Assembly: GCA_021234155.1 (NCBI GenBank)
Contig: JAJEKV010000034.1
Span: 5,284,028 to 5,348,027, forward strand
From: Isoetes taiwanensis
Taxonomy: Eukaryota > Streptophyta > Lycopodiopsida > Isoetales > Isoetaceae
Direction of reading: 5' to 3'
DNA length: 64,000 nucleotides
Positions 25,553 to 36,639 of the stretch are shown here, piece by piece. The notes below the pieces were generated by a model. The model was not told the DNA's origin. It saw only the letters and a list, made by a program, of their open reading frames with translations, and did no database searches. A program made the translations under genes and the position numbers. Numbering within the stretch: position 1 is the stretch's first letter; every line of letters begins with the position of its first letter.

Positions 25553-26044
25553 GTTCGGTGTTCTATTTAACTATTTAAACTGTAGGAAGCTTGGCGATTC
25601 AGATGTCTTTATCAGGTAACCCAAGTGTTTTATTTACGGCTCTTTACTTTGATCTATGCCTTTTCCATTCCTTTGATTTGACAGATATTTTATCCCTTAT
25701 TTTTAACAGAGAATCAAGTTCTGGCTATGGCGTCCATCTTTGATTAAGAAGGATATAAAGGTCAGGTCTGCATTGCTAGAATTATAAACTCAGTGTTTAA
25801 GTACAGAACTTAATTTTGATCAATACTTGCATGCTAGAGGGCCTTTTTGGAAACTTTAAAGGTCATTACATTCTCGCATGCTTTATTTTTTTCTCTCACA
25901 TGCAAGAGGTCAATACGTGAGTATTGCAAGGACTTTCCTTCTATACGAGATGTTTACCTTTTGCTTTGCTGTAGATGTTAGATCTAAATTAGTTTTCTAC
26001 ATATATCTGGAAATAAATTTAAAATTGTTTATGAGTTTTGGAAA

Positions 26045-26065
26045 TGGTTGGGGTTCAAATCCCCT
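26045..26065 (+). other. tRNA T-arm-like hairpin
   Basis: GGGGTTCAAATCCCC forms a 4-5 bp stem with a TTCAAAT loop, as in a tRNA T-arm or the B box of a SINE. No A box or cloverleaf is seen upstream, so only the hairpin is supported. Confidence 0.3.
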
Positions 26066-26743
26066 TGCTCCCTATTATTTTGTTGCTATTGAGGAAAACA
26101 GATACAGTGAATTAGCAGTGAAAAGTACTACTATACATAAGAAACCATACACGGTCCTTAATAGTTTTAGTCTTCTATACTTGAAATGCTTCAAACAACA
26201 GACCATTACTTGTATGCATAAGAAACCATCCACAGTCCTTAATAGTCTTATACTTAAAAACTTGAAATACTTCAAACAACATACCATTACTGGTTTATAA
26301 ATGAGAACCATATAGCTAATGCATAACAAAACCGTGCTCATATAGAACAAAGACACGTGTGCTTTACCATGACATTTAGCCATGCTAGTTTACTACAATA
26401 GCCAACCACATTATAAAATCACCCGAAACGAGCACTACATTAGACCACATCCACAACCATAATGTTATACCACATGGATAAATCGTACACTTAAACACTA
26501 TAAGTATACCACATTCATTTACTAATATATAATACCATTGTGACAAACTCTACAAAAAGGCCATCTGCCATTACCATGCCATAATACCACCCTAACAAAC
26601 CTAACAAGAGAACCCATTAGTTTAGCCACATATGGTTTTTAATGATATCAACCCACAAACACCCATTGGCTTTATAGAATGGTTTTCTAGTTATAACCAA
26701 GGAAAAAACCATGTACGTTTTTTATTTTGGGTGCCTTGTGTGG

Positions 26744-27830
26744 GCTCTATGCACATGCCGCATAATAATGGGAACTCCATCATCTAAATAATGGCTACTA
26801 GGTCTCTACCCCCCTTCCCAATACACAAGAGGTGCGAATGGCTCTACTAGGACACAATGTAGCATGGCTGGAGTCCACTCGAAAGTACCTTCTCTGACGT
26901 ACGCCTCGACTCCTGGTTCTCCATCTCTAGCAGGTGGTTCGAGTAGATGACCTTCCTCTGCTATCTTGCGCTTCTGGATTGCTAACGCAACCTTGGCTAT
27001 CGAAGACGATCCTCGAATCGGAGTGTGGCCACGTCTTTGGTGGATCAGAAGTTGGTGGAGCCAAAAGTGGTCTAGGTTTAGGGTTTGGCCTTTTTATGTG
27101 TTAGGGTTCACATGAGAGGGCCACTTGGCTCCAATAGGGGCGCGTTCATGTGGCGGGTCACCTATAGAGTGAAGCCACGTGGAAATGGGTCACCTCTAAG
27201 GTTGGGAAGTTATGTAAATAACTTGGCCATGCCCCCACACTTGGTGCATACAAAGTCTACTAATGTAGATTTGTATAGTGGCGTGGGCCTAGGATATACG
27301 TATTCATATATTATATTCTGGGGAAGCGTCATAGGCGAGATGTGAAGATGGTCTCTGCTTTGCGGGGATAGGGGCATTCTCCAAATGGCACGGAGGTGAG
27401 TAAACCCCTCTCTTGGTGGGTAGCCGGTAACTTTTTAGGAGTTCCATGTGCACTAACATTAGCGACAATAGGTGACCCAACATAGAAGAAAGATATTTGT
27501 ACACCACTAGTGCAAGACAAAGGAATGTGAAGATACCTAGTAAGCCATTGGCTTGCTCAGTTGAATGCCTTTCTCATGGTTTGAGGAATCTGAATTTTTT
27601 CATTACATCATCATGATGTCTAGAACCATGTCATTGTGTTTTGATAGTGGAACCAGTGCCATAATGCGGCATCGTTGATGCAGAGTAGCAATAACCAATT
27701 CTACTAACCCCTTGCCTGTAGGCAGAAAGAATACTGATGGAGGTACCCTCATTTGGCTTCAGGCCTTCCAACTGCATTTCTTGCATTTCCAGATAGATTT
27801 ATAGTTTTAATTTCTGGAAATTTTAGGCTG
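26744..27830. other. No recognisable gene
   Basis: About 1.1 kb right of the transposon-like element. Short frames only, with locally higher GC around 26,900-27,200. No domain, RNA gene or terminal repeat was recognised. Confidence 0.45.
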
Positions 27831-27835
27831 GTAGT

Positions 27836-28006
27836 TATGGCCTTGTAGATCAGCCTATCATTTATCGAGATGTTAAATCAACAAAAATTCTGCTAGGTAT
27901 CCTTCTTTTGGAGTTTGTGACAGGAAGGCGACCTATAGAGATAGAGAGGGAAGCTGAGAAAATTACAGTTAAATCGCAATGTGATCACGTGGCTGTTGAT
28001 TCCTAA
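27836..28006 (+). pseudogene. Receptor-like kinase fragment with internal deletion
   Basis: A 56-codon frame contains IIYRDVKSTKILL, the kinase catalytic loop of plant receptor-like kinases (family form YRDVKSTNILLD). It is joined directly to GILLLEFVTGRRPIEIE, which belongs to subdomains IX-X (family form GVLLLELVTGRRPID). The activation segment of roughly 40 residues, including the DFG motif, is missing between them, and both ends are truncated. The fragment cannot be an active kinase. It abuts the LINE remnant at 28.1 kb. Confidence 0.75.
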
Positions 28007-28115
28007 ACTATCTTGTAAGGAAGGCATAATATATAGCACAAATAGATGAATTTGCAGTTTGGAAATGCAGTACTTAGCTCTGTAGCCTATTTTTCTTCTG
28101 AATCTCTTATCTCAA

Positions 28116-28661
28116 GTGGTGGTATTGAAGTATGCAAATCATTTATTTTATGTAATCGGAAGGTCAATTTGGGTATGGGATAAATTGCTCCATCCTAAGC
28201 TATCTATCTTATGGTGGCAGATCATTCATAGATGCATGCAGGTAAACATTGTTGTTCATAGATTTCGTCCAGAAGTCTTTGTGATTTGCCCTCTTTGCAT
28301 GCAGAGGAATGAGACAATTGAGCACTGCTTTTTCTTGTGTCACCACGTTCGACTTGCTTGGAAGTGGCTTTTGAGCCTTTTCCATTGTGATTTGAATAGT
28401 CAACAGGTTCTATTGTCAGTCTATCCTAGTTCTTGGGACAAGTTGGCAAAGAGGGCTTTCCACTTAGCATCTGCTTGGATCATCTGGTCCATCTGGAAGA
28501 GATGAAATCTTCTCATCTTTAAGGGACAGGTCTTTTCAGATACGCAAGTGCTTAATGATGCTCGTAGTCGCATTGTAAAGGGGTACAAGTGTTCTTCCTT
28601 AAAAGACGACGTCAAGAGTGTCATTTGGGAGCGATATCTTCAGATTCAGACTTACTCATAG
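28116..28661 (+). pseudogene. LINE (non-LTR) C-terminus, zf-RVT domain, one TGA
   Basis: The frame encodes the reverse-transcriptase zinc-binding domain found at the end of plant LINE ORF2. WVWDKLLHPKLSILWWQIIH is followed by a CPLC pair and HCFFLC, then W-rich sequence (SAWIIWSIWKR). A TGA at 28503 interrupts the frame, which continues NLLIFKGQVFSD... to a natural end at 28659. A CGA to TGA change would explain the stop. The reverse transcriptase and endonuclease domains upstream are absent, so this is a 5'-truncated copy. Confidence 0.8.
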
Positions 28662-28827
28662 CAAACAGTTGTGCTCGCGGTGAAATGTATTCTCTGCTTT
28701 TCTGTGTAATGTATGTGGTGGGTAGTGTTGCTCTAGTGGACATCTTCTCCACTGGGTTTTGAGCTCCCTATGTACTCTTTGTATTATTTTGAGTAATAAA
28801 GGTCCACGTTCATCCAAAAAAAAAAAA
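28116..28827 (+). mobile_element. 5'-truncated LINE with 3' UTR and A-tail
   Basis: Includes the zf-RVT coding remnant and a ~150-bp 3' UTR. It ends TAATAAAGGTCCACG...CATCC followed by an A12 run (28816-28827), with an AATAAA-like signal just before it. No target duplication was confirmed. Confidence 0.7.
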
Positions 28828-29654
28828 TTATGTAATATGTATTAGTACTTAACAGGACTACAGAGACGGGGGATATAAATACTGAAAGAATATATTGCTT
28901 TCCAGAGAGATCATCCTAGCATAGATTGAGTTGCAGACGTTTTATCCAGCATAGAAAAGAGTATCAGCACAACACATACCTTTAGAGACCCATTCCTCTA
29001 CATCAGTATCAACTTTTAAGTTCATGATTTAAAGTAGATTCGTGATGCTGATGGAACTGCATACATCTCTCTCCATCCATGTTATCTTTGATCTTCTAGT
29101 ATTGTATTGATTTGTTCTTAATGTATATGTTCATTTTAATCACAGTTTAGTTGTGCCATGAACTTTTATACATTTGCTGGACTACAAAATTATGAAATAT
29201 AACACATACTGATTTTTCATTGATGTTGCAGAATTTGCAAAGACCTTTCAAGGAGCTTAAAGCGTTAGAAATTTGGACATCGAGGTGACGAAGATTGCGG
29301 AGAACCTTAAGGCGTAAGTTTTTTACATCTTGTCGACGTGGATTTTTTGTTAGCACTCAACTATTGACTTTCTGTTGCTAGTACTTGGAACTCACTTCAC
29401 ACCAAAATCCAAGGGGTGAATTTACCATGATTCTGCATACAAGATGATCAAGTAGTTGGGAGATTTAAACTTAACAACTATTTCTGCAAAATTTTATATA
29501 TGTAATTGTCAAAAATCAGTGCCATTTAGTTAGTTAGATTACATGACGGTTAGGTTTCCTTGCCTTTTACATACCCCCTTGGTCTGTACTTTTCTTCATC
29601 AGCACATCTTCATCTCCACGCTTCGGACTTTGATCCCATGCTTGTCTTCATCCC

Positions 29655-29655
<1 letters not shown>
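28828..29655. other. No recognisable gene
   Basis: AT-rich sequence with short frames only; nothing recognised. Confidence 0.45.

Positions 29656-29660
<5 letters not shown>

Positions 29661-29685
<25 letters not shown>
29661..29685 (-). repeat. T25 tract, possible poly(A) tail of minus-strand retrocopy
   Basis: A run of 25 T on the plus strand. Read on the minus strand it lies about 600 bp downstream of the dynamin-like frame (30909-30283), where a poly(A) tail of a reverse-transcribed mRNA would sit. A plain mononucleotide repeat is the alternative. Confidence 0.5.
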
Positions 29686-30282
29686 GGGGTACCACCAAGT
29701 GGTCGAGTTTTTCCTTGCAATTTTTGTCTTGTCAGCTTTTTTCTTGTTGTGTTTTCTTCCGGTCCTGGTGCTTTCGCTGGGTGTATAGAAGATGCATCTT
29801 TTTCTTCTGGGATTTGCCTCTTCTTTACATCTCTGGTGCGGGGTCTGTGGAAGATTTATAAGCGCCTAATATGTCTTTCGGCCATAATGGGCCTTTTCTG
29901 CGATCATTTTATCTTGGCCTTCTATTTTGCTGCATTGAGATATTGTTCAAAATTTCCTCCTTGGCAGTTTTATGGCCTGCATTGCGGTTCAATCCTAAGG
30001 GGCGGTCAGCAAAATCAAATCTGAGTAATGGTTCTTACCTCAGAGCCCATCAGTTTTCCCCTTTCGTTGCATTCGGGTTGATTCTGCAAAGATTTCTTAG
30101 GCCTAGTGGGCGGCAGCACCAATTTGCAATCAGAGTAGAATCTGCAGAGTTCCTTTGTGGCTTCTATAATCAGCAACAAAACTCCTGCGTCGGCTGTTGC
30201 TGCTCGAAATTCAGCGGCTGAAGGCGTTTTCACATGGGAGGAAAACTTTGAGGTAAGAAACTTACAGTAATTCATTCGAAGT

Positions 30283-30909
30283 TTATTCACATTGAACAAG
30301 GTTTATGCCCTTTCCCATAAGCTCCTGCATCATTTCCTCTTCAATCTTCTGAAGAAGCACAATTGTTATTGTGTATTTCAACTCCAGAGAAATCAAATCC
30401 ACAACCCTTTTGAGCGATATTTTCCAGTGGGTAATCAGACTGGTCTTCATGTGAAAGATACCCTCTTCCATTTCCGCTCCCAAATCCGTTTTGTAAAGAC
30501 CTATTTTAAGTTGTCTGTGGAGAGTATTTACATCTGGATCTTGAGCATCATGCTGTAATGTTGTCACCAGCTTACTAATGCCTTCAAGCATTTCAACATA
30601 ATCAATGTTGTAGGTCAATAGGAATGCCTTTTCTCTTTTCAGTATTTTCTGCACAAACTGCTCACTCTTTGACTGCAAGGAGCTTATGATTTTGCTGGAA
30701 ACATGCTTATACATGTTGTGCAGCTTTGGACAACCTTTTACAAATCTTTCAAGTAGTTCAAAAACAGTTCTCTGAGCATATTCATGTGCAGCAACTATAT
30801 CTTGCTTGCATGCTTCTTGAATCTGCTCGATCCTCTTTTTAACCAATTGGTTAAACACATCAGCAGGCTTTTGAATTGCATGACAAAATCTGTGTCGATT
30901 AAAGTACAT
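30283..30909 (-). pseudogene. Dynamin-like GTPase stalk fragment (plant DRP4/Mx-like)
   Basis: An uninterrupted 208-codon frame on the minus strand resembles the stalk (middle) region of plant dynamin-related proteins. Charged helices include KRIEQIQEACKQDIVAAHEY and FVKGCPKLHNMYKHV, then a helix ending KREKAFLLTYNIDYVEML, where the family has ...E...T...DY. It closes with QKIEEEMMQELMGKG near the expected start of the GTPase effector domain. The N-terminal GTPase domain (P-loop GxxxxGKS) and the rest of the effector domain are missing from the surroundings. The lack of introns in 627 bp and the T25 tract downstream fit a truncated retrocopy. A real but incomplete exon of a larger gene cannot be excluded. 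Confidence 0.6.
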
Positions 30910-31716
30910 TTACTTATGATAAAAAAAAGCACTATTTAACTGTATTTAAGCTTTTTATCTACTTTGACACTTTATTGTTATGAATTAACATATTTAAAGG
31001 TCATATCTTGAAAGATCTCAATGTTTCTGATCATTTTAAGTACTTTTTTGAAAAATGTCGTTCCGTTCCGTGCGAATGAGCTAGCTGTACTCGTTCCTTA
31101 AGATTTGCCGTTCCTAAAACCGTTCCGTTCTATGCCAACTACGGCTCTGATATGAGTTGAAGATATGGTGTAACCCCAACATGTAAAAGTCAAGGGGCCA
31201 CAGCTCAAAAGATGGCAATGATCAATGTTTTATAAGTGACAAGTAAACAATGGCCTGGAAAATATTATATCATATACAGCAGAATCTCCACTGACTATGA
31301 GGAAGTGAAGCAGCTTTCATACATAAATACATAAGGAACCCATTATCTATAAGACGCCCAATATTGACAACGGAAGCGTGGATCAGACTGACTATTATCT
31401 TTTAGACTGTGGTTGCTTCGATTTCACACTATTCCGCAGTTTCTCTGGGCTGTGGCCTTAATTTGCAGCAGGAAGCTTAAGCAAGTTTGTTCATTCCGGA
31501 GTTGTTCATTCCGAGTTGCGGCCACTACTTAAGGTTATAGCTGCAAAAGTTGCATCCGTCAGATTGGGGAAGCATGGGATGCTATGCAATATATTTCGCC
31601 ATGCAATTCTATTTCACTGCTTTATGCGCACGGAAAACAGAGATGGCGACAGACTAGCCATTTCCATTTCCAGATAAGCAATCTTTTCTTTCCAGTTTTC
31701 CTTCTCGATAGTTTTT

Positions 31717-32174
31717 AGGGAAAAGCTCTGAAATACCCTTATGTTTTGCTAAAATTAACAAAATGCCCCTAGTTTTGGGGGTATTTTAATGGAAATGATC
31801 ATAACTTTTTTGTGATGATCCAAATGAGAATGAATCTTTCAGATATATTGTAGAAGAGGTTGAGATCTTTCCATGAAAGTTAACATCTCCTGAATCGGAT
31901 TCCGAAATCTCAAGTTATGGTCTCGTAAATCCCTCTGAAATTTCTACAATTTTCTTGTGTATTAAAAATAGCATAACTTGTGATTTAAGACTCCGATTTA
32001 TACGATCTTACCTTTGATGGAAAGATCTCATTCTCCTTTACAATAATTCTGAAAGACTCATTCTCATATGGATCATCACAAAAAAGTTATGATCATTTCC
32101 TTTAAAATACCCTCAAAACTAGGGGCGTTTTGTTAATTTTAGCAAAACATAAGGGTATTTCAGAGTTTTTCCCT
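31717..32174. mobile_element. 458-bp foldback MITE
   Basis: Two arms of roughly 200 bp are nearly exact reverse complements. The left end AGGGAAAAGCTCTGAAATAC mirrors the right end that closes in TTTTTCCCT. The centre (about 31,920-31,990) is the loop. Both ends are flanked by AGTTTTT (31710-31716 and 32175-32181), a 7-bp target duplication. There is no coding capacity. The long-hairpin structure could give rise to small RNAs when transcribed. Confidence 0.85.
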
Positions 32175-32453
32175 AGTTTTTAATAGCATTCTTGAAATTT
32201 TATTGTGGTTTTGGTTCTATCTATATCGAGACTAAGAGTTGAAATTGAAAAATTTTGCTTCTCTTGTTGCTCTGTTGCACTTATGATGTTGCATTAATAT
32301 GTACTATTTTGCCCAGATTTTTTAATCCTCCCCCTTTTTATTTCCCAAGCACTTTTCGAGAGTTATGTAGAGTGGCTTTGAGTATATTTTAATGTGTGAA
32401 CATTTGAGATAACGGAGTGGAGTCTGTGATTTGAGTAGATACTAGAAATGTAC

Positions 32454-32470
32454 GCCCGGCGATGCCGGGC
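32454..32470. repeat. GCCCGGC/GCCGGGC hairpin
   Basis: GCCCGGCGATGCCGGGC is a 7-bp perfect stem with a 3-base loop in otherwise AT-rich DNA. Such GC-rich hairpins occur near the ends of some plant transposons, but no partner end was found. Confidence 0.5.
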
Positions 32471-32499
32471 ATTAGTCGTGGAGGCATGGAATGGGTGAC

Positions 32500-34120
32500 T
32501 AATTTATTTTGTAGGTGGAATGAGAATGTGTAATAGAACTTGTAGATGTACTGGAGTGCCAAGTATAGAGGTTTAGGGTTTAGGCATTAGCTATGGGTAG
32601 GAATAAGACATAGTGTAATGGGGTGCATATTCCCGAAAGTTCAAAATCAACCCCTTGCCTTTTTAAGAAAGAAGATTAGACATCTTGCTTATGTAGTTGC
32701 CTTTATTTGTATTCTTCGTGCAGACCCTTCTCACTCGCTCACTGTCTTCAGTTTTGTATCTAGCCACAATCGGGAAGTCTTGACTACATGCATTAGATGT
32801 GGCGTGGATCATGTTTGCAAGATCTCATAGTTAATTTAAAGCCACTTTTTCTTTGCTATTTCTCATTTTAGTACCTCTTAGCTTGTTTATTCAGAGATGC
32901 ATGCAATTGCCCAGACCTCATACCAGAATACCTCATTCAATACAAAGCATTGAAGTGTCTCATTCCACTTTACTTTGAATTTGCAACCCACTGTCAATGT
33001 TGATTAGCAAACAGTCTGGTTCAACTTGTGTTGTTTATTATAAAAGTAGATATCAGAAACTCTAAAACTTTATCATCATGTAGACTATTAGCTATTCTAT
33101 ATCACCAAAAGAGAAATATATGTTCCTAAAGTTATCATTCAGATTTTGATTACAAAATGTAACAAAGTCAAACCTTACAAGTCGTGCTTATTTGAGTGGG
33201 ATTTAGCAAAGAAATTATGTTGATCTTTGAGCTACTTCAAGTATAACTGTCCAGGAAAGGGCCATTACTGATTTTCGCAAGTGGCTGTGGGACCTCGATT
33301 GTCATGGTGGCTGGAATAGCCGACGAGTAGCAAATGGGAATGTACTACACAAAAGCAGGTGCTTCAGGGAACATAGAAGCCAGCTCAAGACATTCGGCAA
33401 CCACAACTTGAGAGCAAAAAACACGGGTCCAATCTAGACAACAATTGTCTAGGGGAGATAGCGATGAATGGGTCTTCTAACAGAAATCTTTGTGAGGTCA
33501 TTCATAATATAGAGTTCTAAAGATGCAGGCCAATCTCATTTGCAATGGCAGAAACTCCAAATCAAGCAACTCTTGAGGAAAGTAATGGCAATCCAAAATG
33601 GGGAACATAGAGCATTTGTTTTGCCTTCAGTAGAGAAGTAGGAACGTATTGCTGGTATAAAAGAAAATGCCACCACAGAAGGCAACACCAAGTTTTATTA
33701 GTTGGACTACTGGCCTAGATGAACTAAACAAATATCATTGACCTTTTGCTACTAGCTTGATAGACTAATATGCTTGAAGACCCAACTTCTGAAGATGCCT
33801 AAATAATCAAGACCCCATACATTTCAGATCTAAAACTGGACCATGTAACTGGCTATTCCACATGGCATCGATGAGCCTTATAACTATTTTGCACAATTGA
33901 TGTCCCAAAATGATAAGTGTTGGTTGATACTCCTCACGTGATTGAAGTTACCCTAGTTTAATTGTTGTATGAATAATATCATTCTAGTGAACTTTTGGAT
34001 GAAGATTGGAATTGCAATTATATGGAAAAATGAGCAATATAATCTATATAAAGTAAAACCTTTAGCTACTATATAAAGACCTTTTAGTGTATCTCCTACG
34101 CAACCATTAGAGCATTTGTG
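32500..34120. other. No recognisable gene
   Basis: AT-rich DNA with only short open frames (longest 70 codons at 32618-32830, no recognised family). No repeat structure stands out. Confidence 0.45.
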
Positions 34121-34128
34121 TATTTTTT

Positions 34129-34153
34129 GGGTTGCCCCTAGGGGGGCAAACCC
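34129..34153. repeat. Hairpin GGGTTGCCCC...GGGGGCAAACCC
   Basis: A short, nearly perfect inverted repeat around CCTAGG. Function unknown. Confidence 0.5.
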
Positions 34154-34479
34154 TTGTTTATGTGGGCTTTTGGCATATCCTAGGTATATGCTAGAATATC
34201 CCTAGGATATGCTGGTGACTGCTAAAAACTTATGATTGGCTGTAAATGCTAGGTCACTTCTGTTGGTGGACAGCCGCTCTCGAAACCGGCTAACCGGAGA
34301 GATCTTTTTTTTTCATGCACTCTCGACGCCCTTGAATCGATTCTGAGATGATCTAGTGTTTGAATCCATATGCTGGCGCCTACATCTTTCCCAAATAAAC
34401 CAAATATGCTTAGATGCTTTGCGAAGATTATGCTCTGGCGATGGCCATCTCCTCTTGACCAACATCGACTCTATAAAAG

Positions 34480-34575
34480 CTTGGATTTGGCCAAGCCCCT
34501 CACTTCCTAGAAGCTTGGTTGGCCAAGCCCTCACTTCCTAGAAGCTTTGGTTTGGCCAAACCCTCACTTCCTAGA
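34480..34575. repeat. Threefold ~33-bp minisatellite
   Basis: The phrase GGCCAAGCCCTCACTTCCTA followed by GAAGCTT recurs three times, at about 34488, 34521 and 34554, with small length changes. Confidence 0.75.
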
Positions 34576-34579
34576 ATGC

Positions 34580-35880
34580 TTTCGAAAATGCACGGTATTT
34601 GTGGCTTTTGTTACCCTATCCTACCCTTGCAAAGATCGTGGAAGGAAAGAATGGATGATGGAGCCCGCTTTCTACATCAGAAGAAACTGCGTGAGGAGAT
34701 GAAGTTAAAATACTGGAGTTCCAGGTTGGATGTTGGCGTTTTTTTCTTAGGTTTTTTACGCATTAGAAGAAACCGCAGAAGAAGATGAAGTTTGCATGCT
34801 TAGTAGCCGATTACACAAATCTTGGAGTTCAATTTCGATTTTGAAAGTTGATATTGAATCGATGAGCTCGGATGGATTGATGCGATGGAGGCGAAGTTAT
34901 GAATGCTTAGAACACCGGATCCGGTAGCTACAAGAAATGTTAACTTTAACAATTTTTGGCATGCCATTCAGTTGTTGCTGCTTGATTGCGTCATATATCT
35001 AATTGCTTTATTTTCATGGTTGCTTCTATTTGGCTACCGGGTTCACATGTATATCACATTTTGGATCACATAACAAATTAAAGTACAGATTTTTGGACGT
35101 GCGTGGCTATCTGTTCATATCAACAAACACTACTGACTGATGTATTACGGACTTGGCTTTATATTACAAAGTCTTGACTTTGTTGGAGCAAAAGCGATGG
35201 TTTGATTCTTCGAACAAAGGTAAAAACTTTGCGATTGCTTGGGAGATTTTGAGCATTTACATTTTTAAAGCACGAAAATGGTGCTTTTGTCGAATCTGTG
35301 TCTCATCAAATTCAGTGCACACCACGCACAATAGGGTATGGTGGTTTCCTCAGGGTAAAGCTATGGCCAACTGATTTCTATTCTTCTATTTTCTATATTC
35401 CCTGCTTCTATTAGACCACCATTTGCGTTCTTATATTCTGTTTAAGTTGGTTTGTTAGCTTGAAACTAAAGCCATGTCTATTTTGTCTTTGTGAGTAATA
35501 TTTGATGGACTACGTGCTGTCAATGTTGTATGCTTTTCTTTTGCAGATGCTCTATGCAATACTTTCATAGATTACAAAGTTTAATTTGTGCTTAACTTTT
35601 GCAACCCCACAGCTTTGGATTAGTCAGGGAACAAGAATATGATAAGGTAACATTTTCAAGGTAAAGTCGTTACCTCTCATGGTTGGTGTTATTAGAGTAA
35701 GAAGTTAACTGATGCTCTTGCTTTGTATAACTTTCAGATTGATGGGTCTTGCCAGCACACATCCGTTGAAAACTTCGTTCTGACAAATGATATAAAGGAG
35801 GTAATTTTTTTAAGCCAATTGATAACCACATAATGGAGGGAATGCACAAGGCTAACATTCTTGTATTACTCTCGCAAAGC
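34580..35880. other. No recognisable gene
   Basis: Low-complexity-poor intergenic-type sequence with short frames; no domain or RNA gene recognised. Confidence 0.4.
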
Positions 35881-35884
35881 GGTT

Positions 35885-36612
35885 GCAAGCCAAGATGGAT
35901 GTCGAGAGCAAAATATGAAGAGTACTTTGCAATCTAGAAATAATTATGTAATTGGTCAACTTGATTTGAAATTCAGTTGTGCCTCTTCTGACCTCTAGGG
36001 TTCTGACGATGGAACCAATGGCGGAGGATCGCCTATACGGATACAGGCTTGAAAACTCAATAATCATATGGTATAGACATTTATGATAAAGGGACCACAT
36101 CAGGACCAAACTCTTCTTCTTGGCAGCTCCCATCAATTAGGGATCTTAGAACCATTTTTAAATCGTTTTTAACAATTAAGTCTTTGTGTGAACTAGACTT
36201 CAATGGTGGAAAATGTGGTTTACTGTATTACTCTCTGCAGCTTGGTTCGATGATGCAAGCGATTTTGCAAGCCAAGATGGATGTGCAGAGCCAAAATATG
36301 AAGAGTACTTTGCAATCTAGAAATAATTCTGTAATTGGTCAACTTGATTTGAAATTCAGTTGTGCCTCCTCTGACCTCTAGGTTTCTGACTATGGAACAG
36401 AGCAGCGGAGGATAGCGGAGGATTGCCTATACGGATACAGGCTTGAAAACTCAATCATATGGTATAGACATTTATGATAAAGGGACCACATTAGGACCAA
36501 ACTCTTCTTCTCGGCAGCTCCCACCAATTAGGGATCTTAGAACCATTTTTATATCGTTTTTAACAATTAAGTCTTTGTGTGAACTAGACTTCAATGGTGG
36601 AAAATGTGGTTT
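35885..36612. repeat. Tandem duplication, ~0.38 kb unit
   Basis: The segment starting GCAAGCCAAGATGGATGT at 35885 recurs at 36267 and the similarity runs to about 36612. Shared phrases include AATATGAAGAGTACTTTGCA and CCTATACGGATACAGGCTTG. The copies differ by small indels, several of them at CAG/CTG. No coding function is visible. Confidence 0.85.
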
Positions 36613-36639
36613 CACATTGATGCTATAGAAAATCTGAGT

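Larger units (their letters stand above)
21737..26740. mobile_element. CACTA-like element carrying host gene fragments
   Basis: The left end CACAAGACACCCAAAA and the reverse complement of the right end CACAAGGCACCCAAAA are matching termini. Both are flanked by TGG (21734-21736 and 26741-26743), a 3-bp duplication as in the CACTA/EnSpm superfamily. About 500 bp inside each end is packed with AACCAC/GTGGTT motifs in opposite orientation, resembling the subterminal repeats of that family. No transposase is visible. The interior instead holds a hevein domain, a U2AF65-like exon and other exon-like pieces with splice-type borders. It therefore looks like a non-autonomous gene-capturing element of 5004 bp. 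The termini are not the canonical CACTA, so the superfamily is inference. Confidence 0.6.

Noticed and set aside
31141-31160. Second LTR primer site (GGCTCTGATATGA)
   Set aside because: It resembles the reverse complement of the tRNA-Met site, but only the first ten bases match and no LTR terminus follows.
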